From contig NZ_WRPN01000009.1 of assembly GCF_009746565.1 (NCBI RefSeq), positions 62,001 through 126,000 of the forward strand: DNA of 64,000 bases, read 5' to 3'. This document shows positions 8,737-18,977 of this stretch, piece after piece (position 1 is the first letter of the stretch; each line of letters opens with the position of its first letter). A program made the translations under genes and the position numbers. The notes beneath the pieces are model-generated. The model was given only the letters and a program-made list of their open reading frames with translations. It had not been told where the DNA came from and made no database searches. This DNA comes from Mariniflexile maritimum. GTDB lineage: Bacteria; Bacteroidota; Bacteroidia; Flavobacteriales; Flavobacteriaceae.

Positions 8737-9591
8737 ATGAAAGGCATCATACTCGCAGGAGGCTCCGGAACACGGTTGCACCCACTTACCAAAGTGGTTA
8801 GTAAGCAACTCATGCCCATTTATGATAAACCCATGATTTACTACCCGTTAACAACGTTAATGTCGGCAGGAATTCAGGAAATCCTCATCATCTCAACCTC
8901 AAAGGATACCCCCCGATTTAAAGAATTATTGGGAAATGGAAAAGAATATGGTTGCACTTTTGAATACGCCATTCAAGAACAACCCAATGGATTGGCAGAA
9001 GCTTTTTTAATTGGCGAAACATTTATAGGGCAAGATAGCGTTGCACTTATTTTGGGCGACAATATTTTTCACGGTTCGGGTCTCAACGAAATCCTTCAAG
9101 CAACCACTAACCCTAATGGGGGCGTTATTTTTGCCTATCATGTGCAGGACCCACAGCGTTATGGAGTGGTTGAATTTGACTCGAACAATAAGGTTATTTC
9201 AATCGAGGAAAAACCAGAAAAACCAAAGTCGCATTATGCCGTTCCGGGTATTTATTTTTACGATAATTCGGTTGTTCAAATAGCAAAAAACATACAACCC
9301 AGCAAACGTGGCGAACTGGAAATTACCGATGTTAACAAAGCCTATTTAAAACAAGGCAAATTAAAAGTACAAATGCTCGATAAAGGTATCGCATGGTTAG
9401 ATACCGGTACGTTTCAGTCGTTAATGCAAGCATCCCAATTTGTACAGGTCATTGAAGAGCGCCAAGGTCAAAAAATAGGATGCATCGAAGAAGTCGCTTA
9501 TAAAATGGGCTATATCAATATAAAACAATTACATAAACTGGCAGAACCGTTATTAAAAAGCGGTTATGGCCAATACCTTCAACAATTATAA
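8737..9591 (+). CDS. rfbA: Glucose-1-phosphate thymidylyltransferase
   Basis: This enzyme makes dTDP-glucose from glucose-1-phosphate and dTTP, the first step of the rhamnose pathway. At 284 residues it has the normal RmlA length, with the nucleotide-binding signature [13 protein letters not shown] at about residues 6-18 and the metal/substrate segment [10 protein letters not shown] near 103. It is followed after 3 bases by rfbC. Its upstream region is occupied by the repeat array ending at 8729. Confidence 0.96.
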   Translation: MKGIILAGGSGTRLHPLTKVVSKQLMPIYDKPMIYYPLTTLMSAGIQEILIISTSKDTPRFKELLGNGKEYGCTFEYAIQEQPNGLAEAFLIGETFIGQDSVALILGDNIFHGSGLNEILQATTNPNGGVIFAYHVQDPQRYGVVEFDSNNKVISIEEKPEKPKSHYAVPGIYFYDNSVVQIAKNIQPSKRGELEITDVNKAYLKQGKLKVQMLDKGIAWLDTGTFQSLMQASQFVQVIEERQGQKIGCIEEVAYKMGYINIKQLHKLAEPLLKSGYGQYLQQL

Positions 9592-9594
9592 TTT

Positions 9595-10140
9595 ATGGTT
9601 ATTGAAGAAACATATTTAAAAGGCTGTTTTGTTATTACACCAAAGGTTTTTGAAGACGAAAGGGGTTATTTCTTCGAGAGTTTCAACCAAAAAACATTTG
9701 AAGCCGAAACCGGATTGAAAGTTAATTTCGTTCAGGACAACCAATCAAAATCCTCAAAAGGTGTATTACGTGGCTTACATTTTCAAATAGGTGAACATGC
9801 ACAGGCAAAATTAGTACAGGTTATAAAAGGGAAAGTATTGGATGTTTGTGTTGATATTAGAAAAGAATCGCCCACATTTGGGAAGCAATTCTCATTAATT
9901 CTTGATGAGGTAGATCGCAAGCAACTTTATATCCCCAGAGGGTTTGCCCACGGGTTTGTGGTTTTGGAAAACGACACCATTTTTTCGTATAAATGCGATA
10001 ATTTTTATAATAAAGCTTTTGAAGCAGGTATTATATTTAATGATGAAGATTTAAAAATAGACTGGGGTTTTTCAAAAAAAACACTTCTTATTTCAGAAAA
10101 AGATTTATCGCTCCCTTCATTTAAAGACTTAAATTTTTAA
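9595..10140 (+). CDS. rfbC: dTDP-4-dehydrorhamnose 3,5-epimerase
   Basis: This is the third step of dTDP-L-rhamnose synthesis. The 181-residue cupin enzyme contains FFESFNQ, the catalytic His in LRGLHFQ (about residue 62) and YIPRGFAHGF with the second conserved His near 120. Length and order (A-C-D) are as expected. A 12-base gap separates it from rfbD. Confidence 0.95.
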   Translation: MVIEETYLKGCFVITPKVFEDERGYFFESFNQKTFEAETGLKVNFVQDNQSKSSKGVLRGLHFQIGEHAQAKLVQVIKGKVLDVCVDIRKESPTFGKQFSLILDEVDRKQLYIPRGFAHGFVVLENDTIFSYKCDNFYNKAFEAGIIFNDEDLKIDWGFSKKTLLISEKDLSLPSFKDLNF

Positions 10141-10152
10141 TTTTCTTTTTTT

Positions 10153-10968
10153 ATGGAAACGCTAGCACCCAACACCCAACACCCAACATACATAGTGGTA
10201 ACTGGTGCCAACGGGCAGTTAGGAAAAACGATTGAAGAATTGTTTTTTAATAATGAAGAAGGCTTCCATGTCACCTTTGTTTCAAAAGAAACGCTTGATA
10301 TTACAAATGCTTCGGAACTTAAAAGTTTTTTCAACAAAAACAATTACAACTATTGTATAAACTGTGCTGCCTATACAAACGTTGAACAAGCCGAAAAAAC
10401 ACCCGAATTAGCTTACAAAGTAAATGCCGAAGGCGTTAAAAATTTAACCGAGGCTTGCAAAGAAACCAACACCATTTTAATCCATATTTCAACCGATTAT
10501 GTGTTTGATGGCAAAAAAAATGAACCTTATACCGTTACCGACCTGCCAAACCCCATAAACGAATATGGCAAATCTAAGCTATTGGGCGAACAGCACATCC
10601 AAAACAGCTTAAAACGTTATTTTATTATAAGAACATCGTGGTTGTACAGTAAAAAATACGGCAAAAATTTTTATAGGACCATTCTTGAAAAAGCAAAAAC
10701 GGCAGAAGTGCTATCTATTACAACAGAACAAATGGGCTGTCCTACCAACACCGAAAATCTTGCCGCCTTTATTTACACGATCATTAAAACCAAAAACAAT
10801 AATTTCGGGATTTATCACTTTTCAGATAATAAACCAATGACGTGGTACGATTTCGCAAAACAGATTTTAACCGAAAACAACTTATTAAAAAACATAAACC
10901 TTGTTGAAAGTGATAAATACCTTACTTTTGCACAGCGACCTAAAAATTCGGTATTAAAAAACAATTAA
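10153..10968 (+). CDS. rfbD: dTDP-4-dehydrorhamnose reductase
   Basis: This is the final NAD(P)H-dependent step to dTDP-L-rhamnose. The Rossmann motif TGANGQLGKT, the DYVFDG segment and Tyr-x3-Lys in YGKSK are all present. Two things are odd. The N-terminus carries about a dozen extra residues (METLAPNTQHPTY) encoded partly by three tandem ACCCAAC units at 10167-10187. The C-terminus stops soon after RPKNSVL, about 20 residues short of typical RmlD proteins, lacking the usual final helix. The core is intact, so it is probably functional. Confidence 0.9.
   Translation: METLAPNTQHPTYIVVTGANGQLGKTIEELFFNNEEGFHVTFVSKETLDITNASELKSFFNKNNYNYCINCAAYTNVEQAEKTPELAYKVNAEGVKNLTEACKETNTILIHISTDYVFDGKKNEPYTVTDLPNPINEYGKSKLLGEQHIQNSLKRYFIIRTSWLYSKKYGKNFYRTILEKAKTAEVLSITTEQMGCPTNTENLAAFIYTIIKTKNNNFGIYHFSDNKPMTWYDFAKQILTENNLLKNINLVESDKYLTFAQRPKNSVLKNN
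10167..10187 (+). repeat. Three tandem ACCCAAC units inside the 5' end of rfbD
   Basis: Three perfect copies of the 7-base unit ACCCAAC lie 14 bases after the rfbD ATG. They encode part of a non-family N-terminal extension. Period and location at a gene junction resemble the other short-period arrays in this window. Confidence 0.85.
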
Positions 10969-10998
10969 AAACCAAATCAACCTGCCTAACCGCTTAGC

Positions 10999-12135
10999 AT
11001 GAAAGCAAAGAAAAGAATCCTTATTGTATTTGGAACCCGGCCTGAAGCCATAAAAATGGCCCCTTTGGTTAAAGCATTTGAAAGGGAAAATGAAAATTTC
11101 GAGACAAAAGTTTGCATTACGGCACAACATAGGGAAATGCTAGACCAAGTGCTTGATTTTTTTGAGATTACGCCCAACTACGATTTAAACCTTATGAAAC
11201 CCAATCAAAATCTGTATGGGTTAACTACCGATATTATCCTGAGTTTAAAACCTGTTTTAGAAGAATTTAAACCCGATTATGTATTTGTTCATGGCGATAC
11301 CACCACCACCATGGCCACAAGTATTGCCGGGTTTTATTCTGGGGCGCAAATATGCCATGTAGAGGCTGGTTTACGAACCTTTAATATGCAATCGCCCTTC
11401 CCTGAAGAGATGAACCGCTCTGTAACTGGCGTACTTGCAAATGTTCATTTTGCACCAACACCAACTTCAAAACAAAATCTGCTTAACGAAAACAAGTTGG
11501 AAACAAGTATCGTAATTACCGGAAACACGGTTATAGATGCCCTATTGTATAGTGTTGAAAAGGTAAATTCAAAGGATTTTACTGATGAGGAAATAGAATC
11601 TCTAAAAAAAGCAATAAACCCCGCCAAACGATTGATTTTAGTTACGGGACACCGCAGGGAAAATCACGGACAGGGGTTTATAAACATCTGCAAAGCACTA
11701 AAGCAAATTGCTGTTGAAAATAACGATTGCGAAATAATTTATCCTGTACATCTAAACCCAAACGTTCAAAAGCCCGTTTATGAGCTTTTGGCAAATATTG
11801 AAAACGTGAAATTAATTGCGCCTTTATCATACCCGGCGTTTGTTTGGTTAATGGAAAAAGCATATCTCATTATAACCGATAGCGGCGGTGTGCAAGAAGA
11901 AGCACCAAGTTTGGGAAAACCAGTTTTGGTAATGCGAAACACAACCGAACGTCCCGAAGCTGTTGAAGCAGGTACCGTATTGCTTGTAGGCACCGACACA
12001 GAAAAGATTGTTTTTGAAACGCACAAGCTTCTAAAAGACAACCATTTATATACCAACATGAGTAAGTTGCACAATCCGTATGGCGATGGCAATGCGTGTA
12101 ATAAAATTGTAAACCATATCAAAACATTAAAATAA
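10999..12135 (+). CDS. wecB: UDP-N-acetylglucosamine 2-epimerase (non-hydrolysing)
   Basis: This enzyme converts UDP-GlcNAc to UDP-ManNAc, the substrate of the next gene. The 378-residue protein opens with FGTRPEAIKMAP and holds the conserved HGDTTTT, HVEAGLRT and SGGVQEEAP segments of the GT-B-fold epimerases. Its last base overlaps the first base of wecC, consistent with translational coupling. Confidence 0.95.
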   Translation: MKAKKRILIVFGTRPEAIKMAPLVKAFERENENFETKVCITAQHREMLDQVLDFFEITPNYDLNLMKPNQNLYGLTTDIILSLKPVLEEFKPDYVFVHGDTTTTMATSIAGFYSGAQICHVEAGLRTFNMQSPFPEEMNRSVTGVLANVHFAPTPTSKQNLLNENKLETSIVITGNTVIDALLYSVEKVNSKDFTDEEIESLKKAINPAKRLILVTGHRRENHGQGFINICKALKQIAVENNDCEIIYPVHLNPNVQKPVYELLANIENVKLIAPLSYPAFVWLMEKAYLIITDSGGVQEEAPSLGKPVLVMRNTTERPEAVEAGTVLLVGTDTEKIVFETHKLLKDNHLYTNMSKLHNPYGDGNACNKIVNHIKTLK

Positions 12136-13346
12136 TGAATCAACCAAAAGTCGTAATGATAGGACTGGGCTATATAGGCCTACCCACAGCAGCATTAATA
12201 GCGCAGAGCAAAATGCACGTTCACGGGGTTGATATCAACCCGGTAGTTGTTGATACCATCAATGCCGGTAAAATCCATATCGTAGAACCCGAGTTGGACC
12301 ATGCCGTTGCCAGTGCCGTTAAGGCAGGGTTTTTAAAAGCATCAACAACGCCCGTTGAGGCATCTACATACCTTATCGTGGTTCCAACACCGTTTAAGGC
12401 CAAAAACGAACCGGATATTTCGTTTGTAGAAGCTGCCACAAAAGCCATTATTCCGTTACTTAAAGAAGACGATTTATATATTATTGAATCTACTTCACCA
12501 GTAGGGACCACCGAAAAAATGATGCAACTCATTTATCACGAACGCCCCGATTTAAAGGGAAAATTAAACATTGCCTACTGTCCGGAACGTGTACTACCAG
12601 GAAATGTAATGTATGAGTTGGTCCATAACGACCGTGTAATAGGTGGCGTAAATGAAAGGTCAACCGAAAAAGCCATCACCTTTTATAGCCAATTCATAAA
12701 AGGCGATTTGCATAAAACCAATGCCCGAACCGCTGAAATGTGCAAACTTGTAGAAAACTCATCGCGCGATGTGCAAATTGCGTTTGCCAATGAGTTATCG
12801 CTTATTTGTGATAAAGCCGACATCAATGTTTGGGAACTCATCAAATTAGCCAACAAGCACCCTAGAGTGAACATATTGCAACCGGGTTGTGGTGTAGGCG
12901 GCCATTGTATTGCGGTAGATCCTTATTTTATTGTTTCAGAATATCCCATGGAATCAAAAATAATAGGGAAAGCAAGAGAGATAAACAATTATAAGTCGTT
13001 TTGGTGTGCTGAAAAAATACAAAGCACCAAGTTACAATTTGAATTAAAGCACGGAAGAAAACCAAGCATTGCCTTAATGGGGCTGGCATTTAAACCAAAT
13101 ATTGATGATTTAAGAGAGTCGCCCGCAAAATATATTGTTCAAAAAGTACTGCAAAATGCGAATAATGAAGAATATTATATTGTGGAACCCAATATAGAAA
13201 CGCACAAAGTATTTAAACTTACAAATTATAAGGAAGCTGTTGAAAAAGCAGATATTATTGCATTTTTGGTGGCCCATAAAGAGTTTAAAAATCTTGACAT
13301 ATCTAACAATAAAATTGTTTTGGATTTTTGTGGTATTGTACAGTAG
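12135..13346 (+). CDS. wecC: UDP-N-acetyl-D-mannosamine dehydrogenase
   Basis: This enzyme oxidises UDP-ManNAc to UDP-ManNAcA with two NAD+. The 403-residue protein shows the Rossmann motif GLGYIGLPTA near residue 10, STSPVGTTE near 122 and the catalytic Cys in GCGVGGHCIAVDPYF near 260. It overlaps wecB by one base. The 149 bases downstream, before the flippase, hold no clear promoter or hairpin. Confidence 0.94.
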   Translation: MNQPKVVMIGLGYIGLPTAALIAQSKMHVHGVDINPVVVDTINAGKIHIVEPELDHAVASAVKAGFLKASTTPVEASTYLIVVPTPFKAKNEPDISFVEAATKAIIPLLKEDDLYIIESTSPVGTTEKMMQLIYHERPDLKGKLNIAYCPERVLPGNVMYELVHNDRVIGGVNERSTEKAITFYSQFIKGDLHKTNARTAEMCKLVENSSRDVQIAFANELSLICDKADINVWELIKLANKHPRVNILQPGCGVGGHCIAVDPYFIVSEYPMESKIIGKAREINNYKSFWCAEKIQSTKLQFELKHGRKPSIALMGLAFKPNIDDLRESPAKYIVQKVLQNANNEEYYIVEPNIETHKVFKLTNYKEAVEKADIIAFLVAHKEFKNLDISNNKIVLDFCGIVQ

Positions 13347-13495
13347 TACAGTTGTTAACGGCTTTGGTAGATAGCTAATGTTTCGTTTTGTTTATAGATG
13401 GTTTCAAAATGCTCTTCAATTACAAGATTTCACTAAGTCAACATGGTTTTATAAGTAAAATTTAAACTACCTGTAATTATTTACTTAAAAAAGTT

Positions 13496-14773
13496 ATGAT
13501 TAAAAAAGTATATTCTAATTTGTTTTTTAAAAATGTTTTAAAGGTTTCTACTGGAACGTTTTTAGCACAGGTTTTGATGCTTATTGGGATGACTATCATA
13601 ACGCGGCTTTATGATAAAGATACGATAGGTATTTATGCACTTTTTGTAGCTTTTATAGGTGTAACAACCTCCTTTGTTTCATTAGCCTATGATACCACCA
13701 TTGTATTACCAAAGGAAGAGGACGATGCCGGCGCACTACTAAAAATTTCCATCGCAATTTCTTTCTTTTTTTCTTTTCTAACGTTTTTGATACTTTACCT
13801 GCCATTAGATTTTTTTAAGGAATATGTTTCAATATCTTTATTTATAGCTATCGGAACCTTTTTGCAGGTTGTAGTAAATTCTTTGGAGTATTTTAAAATT
13901 AGGCACGATTTGTACCATATTTTAAGTAAATCGAAAGTTTTAAGAAATTTTATACTTATTGTTTGCCAAATAGTGCTTTTTTATTTGGGTAGTGCCAATG
14001 GGCTTATTATAGGTTTTATACTGGCCATGTGTGCAACCATCCTTTATTTAATCTATAAGGATGAATTTATTTTTATTGGATTATTTAAAAAACAAGACAA
14101 AGAATTATTAAAAAAAAATCTAATTACCTATAAAGAATACCCTAAATACTTTTGCTGGTCCAATTTAATTTTTGCTCTATCGGCTGGATTGCCCGTATTA
14201 ATATTTAATCAGTATTTTTCGCTTGAACAAATAGCTTTTTATTCAATAGCCTTTAGCGTTATAATCCAACCTGCGGGCTTGATATCGTCATCAATAAGGC
14301 CAGTTCTATTATCTAAATTGGCACAAAAAGTCAATGCGAAAAGCAGTATTTTAAAAACGTATAATAAAATATTCTATGCTTTATTAGTGCCAGGAATTGT
14401 TTTGTCTATCGGTATATTTTTAATCTTGCCACATTTGGTTGTTTTGGTTTTTGGTCCAAGTTGGTTTGAAAGCGGAAAATTAACCAGATTTTTAATACCT
14501 ATTTTTTTATGGTATTTTATATCAATACCTTCCTCGATAACTTCTAAGGTCTATCCTTTTCAAAAGTACTCTTTGTTCTATACCGTTGTTTCATTAATTT
14601 TTAAGATAGGGTCAATTTTCGTAACAATATATATAGGTTTAAATTTTAATAATGTAGTTTTGGTTTATGCTATTGCAACGCTACTCTCGGATGTGGCAAA
14701 TCATTTTATTATTGGTTACAAGGTTAAAAAGCATGAGTTTACACATAAAAACACAATAGAATGTGCGGTATAG
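13496..14773 (+). CDS. Wzx-type oligosaccharide flippase
   Basis: This 425-residue integral membrane protein of the polysaccharide-exporter superfamily has about 12 hydrophobic segments throughout. The typical N-terminal amphipathic start is followed by TGTFLAQVLMLIGMTIITR. Such proteins flip undecaprenyl-linked repeat units to the periplasm. It overlaps asnB by 13 bases. A second family member lies at 54910, outside this locus, so this copy is the probable Wzx of the cluster. Confidence 0.85.
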   Translation: MIKKVYSNLFFKNVLKVSTGTFLAQVLMLIGMTIITRLYDKDTIGIYALFVAFIGVTTSFVSLAYDTTIVLPKEEDDAGALLKISIAISFFFSFLTFLILYLPLDFFKEYVSISLFIAIGTFLQVVVNSLEYFKIRHDLYHILSKSKVLRNFILIVCQIVLFYLGSANGLIIGFILAMCATILYLIYKDEFIFIGLFKKQDKELLKKNLITYKEYPKYFCWSNLIFALSAGLPVLIFNQYFSLEQIAFYSIAFSVIIQPAGLISSSIRPVLLSKLAQKVNAKSSILKTYNKIFYALLVPGIVLSIGIFLILPHLVVLVFGPSWFESGKLTRFLIPIFLWYFISIPSSITSKVYPFQKYSLFYTVVSLIFKIGSIFVTIYIGLNFNNVVLVYAIATLLSDVANHFIIGYKVKKHEFTHKNTIECAV

Positions 14774-16659
14774 CTGGATTTATTGATTTCAATAAAAAAT
14801 CTTCTAAAAAACTTTTAGAGAACATGACCAATGTGTTGGCCCACAGAGGGCCAGATGATTGTGGCTATTCTTTTTATGAAACTAATACTGCACAGGTTGG
14901 ATTAGGGCACAGGCGGTTATCTATTTTAGACCTCTCAAGTCTTGGGCACCAACCCATGAAGTTTAATGATTTAGAGATTATTTATAATGGCGAGATTTAT
15001 AATTTTAAGGAAATAAGAAGTGAACTTATTACATTAGGCTTTGAGTTTGCTTCCGATTCTGATACGGAAGTTATCATTAAGTCGTTCAGTTGTTGGGGCG
15101 ATACGGCCGTTCATAAGTTTAATGGCATGTTTGCCCTGGCTATTTTTGATAAAAAAAATGCAACGCTTAAAGTATTTAGGGATAGGGCTGGTGTAAAACC
15201 ATTGTACTGGGGCTGGGATAATGATTTATTTATTTTTTCAAGTGAGCTTAAAAGCTTTTCTGAACATACCGACTATAAGAAAGAGATAAACCTAAATAGC
15301 CTAAGTGTTTATTTACAATACGGCTACATACCCCAACCGTATTCCATTTTTAATAATACACATAAATTAAAGGCGGGTCATTACTTGACCATTGATTTGA
15401 TTACCAAAACCATTAACGAGCAACAATATTGGAACGTACTTGATTATTATAACAAACCTAAATTAGCGCTTAGTTTAAATGATGCCATTGAACAAACCGA
15501 AACATTACTTACTTCATCTTTCCTTTACCGCATGGTCTCCGATGTTCCGGTTGGCATATTCTTAAGTGGAGGTTATGATAGTTCCTTAACAGCAGCCATA
15601 ATACAACATAATAGTGCCCAAAAAGTAAGTACATTTACCATAGGTTTTAAAGAAAAAGGGTTTGATGAAGCGCCATTCGCAAAAAAAGTTGCTAATCATA
15701 TAGGCTCAAACCATACAGAATACTATTGTACCCCGAAAGACGCACTTGCCATTATTCCTCATTTGCCTAATATTTACGATGAACCCTTTGGTGATAGTTC
15801 TGCAATCCCAACTATTTTGGTAAGTCAATTGGCTAAAAAGGAAGTGTCGGTTAGCTTAAGTGCCGATGGTGGTGATGAAATATTTGCAGGATATAATAAG
15901 TACATGCTTCTGCAAAAATATTTCAACAATTTTTCAAAAATACCTTTTAGAAAAGAAGTTTCAAAAGTTATGAAACGGGTGAACCCGCAGCACATACCTT
16001 ATTTCCGAAATACTGGCAATTTTGATACGAAATATTTCAAATTGGCAAATATGTTAGGTGCTAACGATACCATTAAGATGCTAACATATTATAGTGAACA
16101 TTTCACAATAGGGGAGGTTAATAAATTATTGCTGAAACCCACTGTAGCACTTTCTACCAATTTTGAAAACAGCAATGTTTTAATAAATGAGACTGATACG
16201 ATAAACAAAATGCTGGCCACAGATTACCAAACCTACATGGTAGATGATATACTCACAAAAATTGATAGAGCAACCATGTCTGTAAGCCTCGAGGGAAGAG
16301 AGCCTTTGTTGGATTATAGAATAATTGAATTTGCGGCACAACTGCCATCAAAATTAAAATTGCACAATGGCATTGATAAATATATACTAAAGGAGATAAC
16401 CCATAAATATATACCAAAAGAGTTGATGGACCGACCCAAAATGGGCTTTTCGGTTCCTATTTACACATGGTTTAAAGAAGAGCTCAACCAAATGTTCAAA
16501 CACTATTTGAATAAGGATAGGCTGGATAAAGAAGGTATATTTAACGCTAATGAAATAATTAAATTAAGGGATAAATATTTGAATGGCGACCAAGAAAACA
16601 TACAAAGGCTATGGTTTATACTAATGTTTGAAATGTGGTATGAGAAATGGATGAGGTAA
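14761..16659 (+). CDS. asnB: Asparagine synthase-type glutamine amidotransferase
   Basis: This 632-residue enzyme has an N-terminal class II glutaminase domain, starting MCGIAGF with nucleophile Cys2, and a C-terminal ATP-pyrophosphatase domain with LSGGYDSS near residue 268. In polysaccharide loci, AsnB homologues are thought to amidate uronic acids, which fits the ManNAcA and GlcA enzymes nearby. True asparagine synthesis cannot be excluded. It overlaps both the flippase before it and the EpsG-like gene after it by 13 bases. Confidence 0.88.
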   Translation: MCGIAGFIDFNKKSSKKLLENMTNVLAHRGPDDCGYSFYETNTAQVGLGHRRLSILDLSSLGHQPMKFNDLEIIYNGEIYNFKEIRSELITLGFEFASDSDTEVIIKSFSCWGDTAVHKFNGMFALAIFDKKNATLKVFRDRAGVKPLYWGWDNDLFIFSSELKSFSEHTDYKKEINLNSLSVYLQYGYIPQPYSIFNNTHKLKAGHYLTIDLITKTINEQQYWNVLDYYNKPKLALSLNDAIEQTETLLTSSFLYRMVSDVPVGIFLSGGYDSSLTAAIIQHNSAQKVSTFTIGFKEKGFDEAPFAKKVANHIGSNHTEYYCTPKDALAIIPHLPNIYDEPFGDSSAIPTILVSQLAKKEVSVSLSADGGDEIFAGYNKYMLLQKYFNNFSKIPFRKEVSKVMKRVNPQHIPYFRNTGNFDTKYFKLANMLGANDTIKMLTYYSEHFTIGEVNKLLLKPTVALSTNFENSNVLINETDTINKMLATDYQTYMVDDILTKIDRATMSVSLEGREPLLDYRIIEFAAQLPSKLKLHNGIDKYILKEITHKYIPKELMDRPKMGFSVPIYTWFKEELNQMFKHYLNKDRLDKEGIFNANEIIKLRDKYLNGDQENIQRLWFILMFEMWYEKWMR

Positions 16660-17858
16660 AAAAAATTGGCGGTAGGATAGGGCAATTGGATCTTTTAAAT
16701 TGCTTATTGTTTTTAGTAAGCCCTTTGTTGGCTCTTCCTACTATTTTTGCGGGCATATATAAAAAAAAGCAAATCAGCTTATACCTGCTCATTATTTTTG
16801 CTTCCTTAATAACCTATCAATTGGTGCCAGCCGATGATTATGATTTGTACCAATTTTACCGGTTTTATAAAGATGTAAAAAATCTAGATTTTGATGCTTT
16901 TTTCAAAATATTACTATCAAAGCCCGATTTTATGGTGTATTTGGCTATTTACCTTTTTGCCAAAGCAGGACTCTCGGGGCAGGTTGTTTTTTCTATTTGT
17001 ACCTTTTTCACCTTGCACCTTATCTATTTGGTTTATAATAAGTTTGCGCTTAGGGAAGAAATATCAAACAAATATTATGTATTAGGGCTAATAACGGTGT
17101 TTTTTTCGTTTGAGCTTCTAGGATTGTATTCCGGAATTAGAAATATTCTTGCCGCGGCCATTGTTTTGTATAGCTTTCACGAAGGCTTGTTCGAGAATAA
17201 AAAAATGAAAGGACTCCTGTTGTTTGTTCTAGCAGTCTTTACCCATTTTAGCGTTTTGCTTTTCTTTCCTGTATATTTTTTCATCATTATAAAACCTCTA
17301 AAGCGAAAAACCGTTCTCATATTTTATCTGGTATCTTTTCTCTTTCTATTCCTTACCAAAGAATATTTATACAACATGGCCATTCAGTTGCCTTTAACGG
17401 AAGCTATCGAGAAAAAAATAAAATCGTATCTCTTGGGGCTGGATTTTACCGAAAGAGGCAACCTAAAATCAATCGCCGCATTAATATCCTATAAAATTAG
17501 GGTGTCGTGGATTTATTTCGCCAACGCCTATATTTTAATAACCTATAAAAGAAATTCCAATTATAGAGACCTGGTTGTTATGCTAATGGGCTTACTCAAC
17601 ATTTTTAGTGTCGCACCAGATATTCACATGCGTTTAACCTATCTCATTGAGTTGCTGTTTATCTATCTTCTTTATTATGAATATAAGTATCGCCACAATA
17701 AACTTTTCATCATATTGTTCTTTATTTTTTTAATTCCAAGTTTTGTGGTAAATGTGATGGTGTATAGAGACTATTTTATGAACAGTTTATTCAATGTCAA
17801 CTTTTTAACACTCATAGGGATTTTGATGAAGAAAGTAGAGCTCGTATTTTTATGGTAA
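16647..17858 (+). CDS. EpsG/Wzy-like polysaccharide polymerase
   Basis: This 403-residue membrane protein has roughly ten hydrophobic segments. It carries the EpsG-type pattern VPADDYDLYQFYRFYKD near residues 52-68, followed by an Arg in the SGIRNILAAAI segment near 162. EpsG proteins are candidate polymerases joining repeat units in the periplasm. It starts inside the end of asnB. A second polymerase/ligase candidate is at 21255. Confidence 0.75.
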   Translation: MDEVKKIGGRIGQLDLLNCLLFLVSPLLALPTIFAGIYKKKQISLYLLIIFASLITYQLVPADDYDLYQFYRFYKDVKNLDFDAFFKILLSKPDFMVYLAIYLFAKAGLSGQVVFSICTFFTLHLIYLVYNKFALREEISNKYYVLGLITVFFSFELLGLYSGIRNILAAAIVLYSFHEGLFENKKMKGLLLFVLAVFTHFSVLLFFPVYFFIIIKPLKRKTVLIFYLVSFLFLFLTKEYLYNMAIQLPLTEAIEKKIKSYLLGLDFTERGNLKSIAALISYKIRVSWIYFANAYILITYKRNSNYRDLVVMLMGLLNIFSVAPDIHMRLTYLIELLFIYLLYYEYKYRHNKLFIILFFIFLIPSFVVNVMVYRDYFMNSLFNVNFLTLIGILMKKVELVFLW

Positions 17859-17915
17859 ATCCATTTTAGAAAAAACAACTGTAAGAACTTAACCTAAACA
17901 CCATACAATAATAAC

Positions 17916-18977
17916 ATGAAAATCACACTAATAATCCCAACATTTCTTCAAGGAGGCATGGAAAGAATCATGAGTGAATTGGGAAATTATTGGGCTGAAA
18001 ATGGGCATGTTATCGATATCGTTTTCCTTGTAAACCATACACCATCCTTCACAATAGGCAGTAAAATAAACACGGTTACCATGCCGCATTTTTTTTATAA
18101 AAAAACGGCCCTATCAAAGTTTTTTTATTCCATAAGATTATTGTTTTATTTAAGGCGACATATCAAAAAAGTATCACCAAGTGTTATATTGAGTTTTGGC
18201 GAAGGGTACAACTCCTTCGTGCTTTTAAGTGCAATTGGGTTAAATAAAAATGTTTATATCTCCGATAGAAGTAACCCGTTAGCACCTCTTTCAAGGTCGC
18301 TAAGGTTTTTTCAAAAATTGCTATATCCACGGGCAAAGGGTATTTTTGCCCAAACTTCTTTTGCAAAGCAAGTTTTACTAAAAACAACCAAACAAAAAAA
18401 TGTGATATTGCTTCCCAATCCAATAAAGGTAATTAAGAATGAACCGTTAGAAAAAAAAGACATAATTTTAAATGTTGGAAGACTTGTATGGGAAAAGGAC
18501 CAGCTATCCTTGATACGCATTTTCAAAAACCTTTCCCATCTTGGGTGGAAGTTGCATATTATTGGCGAAGGGCCCATGCGGGGAGCGTTGGAGCAAGAGA
18601 TAGAAAAACTAAATTTGCAGGGCAAAGTTGTTTTGTTGGGCTCTCAGAAAAATTTGGGCAAATATTTTTCAAACGCAAAAATATTTGCTTTTACATCGGT
18701 TTCTGAAGGCTATCCAAACGCTTTGTGCGAAGCCATGGCATTTCCGTTGGCTTGTATCAGTTTTGATTGTGATGCGGGCCCTAGGGATATTATTGACCAT
18801 GGTATAAATGGCTTATTGATAGAAGCAGGAAACATGAAAAAATTTGAAGAGGAACTATTAAGGTTGATGACATCGGAGGAATTGCAGGACAAATTAAAAA
18901 AACAATCGGTCAAAATTGCAGAAAACCAAACCATTGATAAAATAGCCAATACCATCTTGAAGGAATTTGAAAAATGA
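17916..18977 (+). CDS. Glycosyltransferase, GT4 family
   Basis: This 353-residue GT-B-fold retaining transferase begins with the sugar-acceptor domain MKITLIIPTFLQGGMERIM and has the donor-binding ILNVGRLVWEKDQ near residue 187. The E-x7-E motif lies in TSVSEGYPNALCEAMAF near 263. It adds one sugar to the lipid-linked repeat unit; donor and acceptor cannot be read. It overlaps the next transferase by 4 bases. Confidence 0.88.
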   Translation: MKITLIIPTFLQGGMERIMSELGNYWAENGHVIDIVFLVNHTPSFTIGSKINTVTMPHFFYKKTALSKFFYSIRLLFYLRRHIKKVSPSVILSFGEGYNSFVLLSAIGLNKNVYISDRSNPLAPLSRSLRFFQKLLYPRAKGIFAQTSFAKQVLLKTTKQKNVILLPNPIKVIKNEPLEKKDIILNVGRLVWEKDQLSLIRIFKNLSHLGWKLHIIGEGPMRGALEQEIEKLNLQGKVVLLGSQKNLGKYFSNAKIFAFTSVSEGYPNALCEAMAFPLACISFDCDAGPRDIIDHGINGLLIEAGNMKKFEEELLRLMTSEELQDKLKKQSVKIAENQTIDKIANTILKEFEK

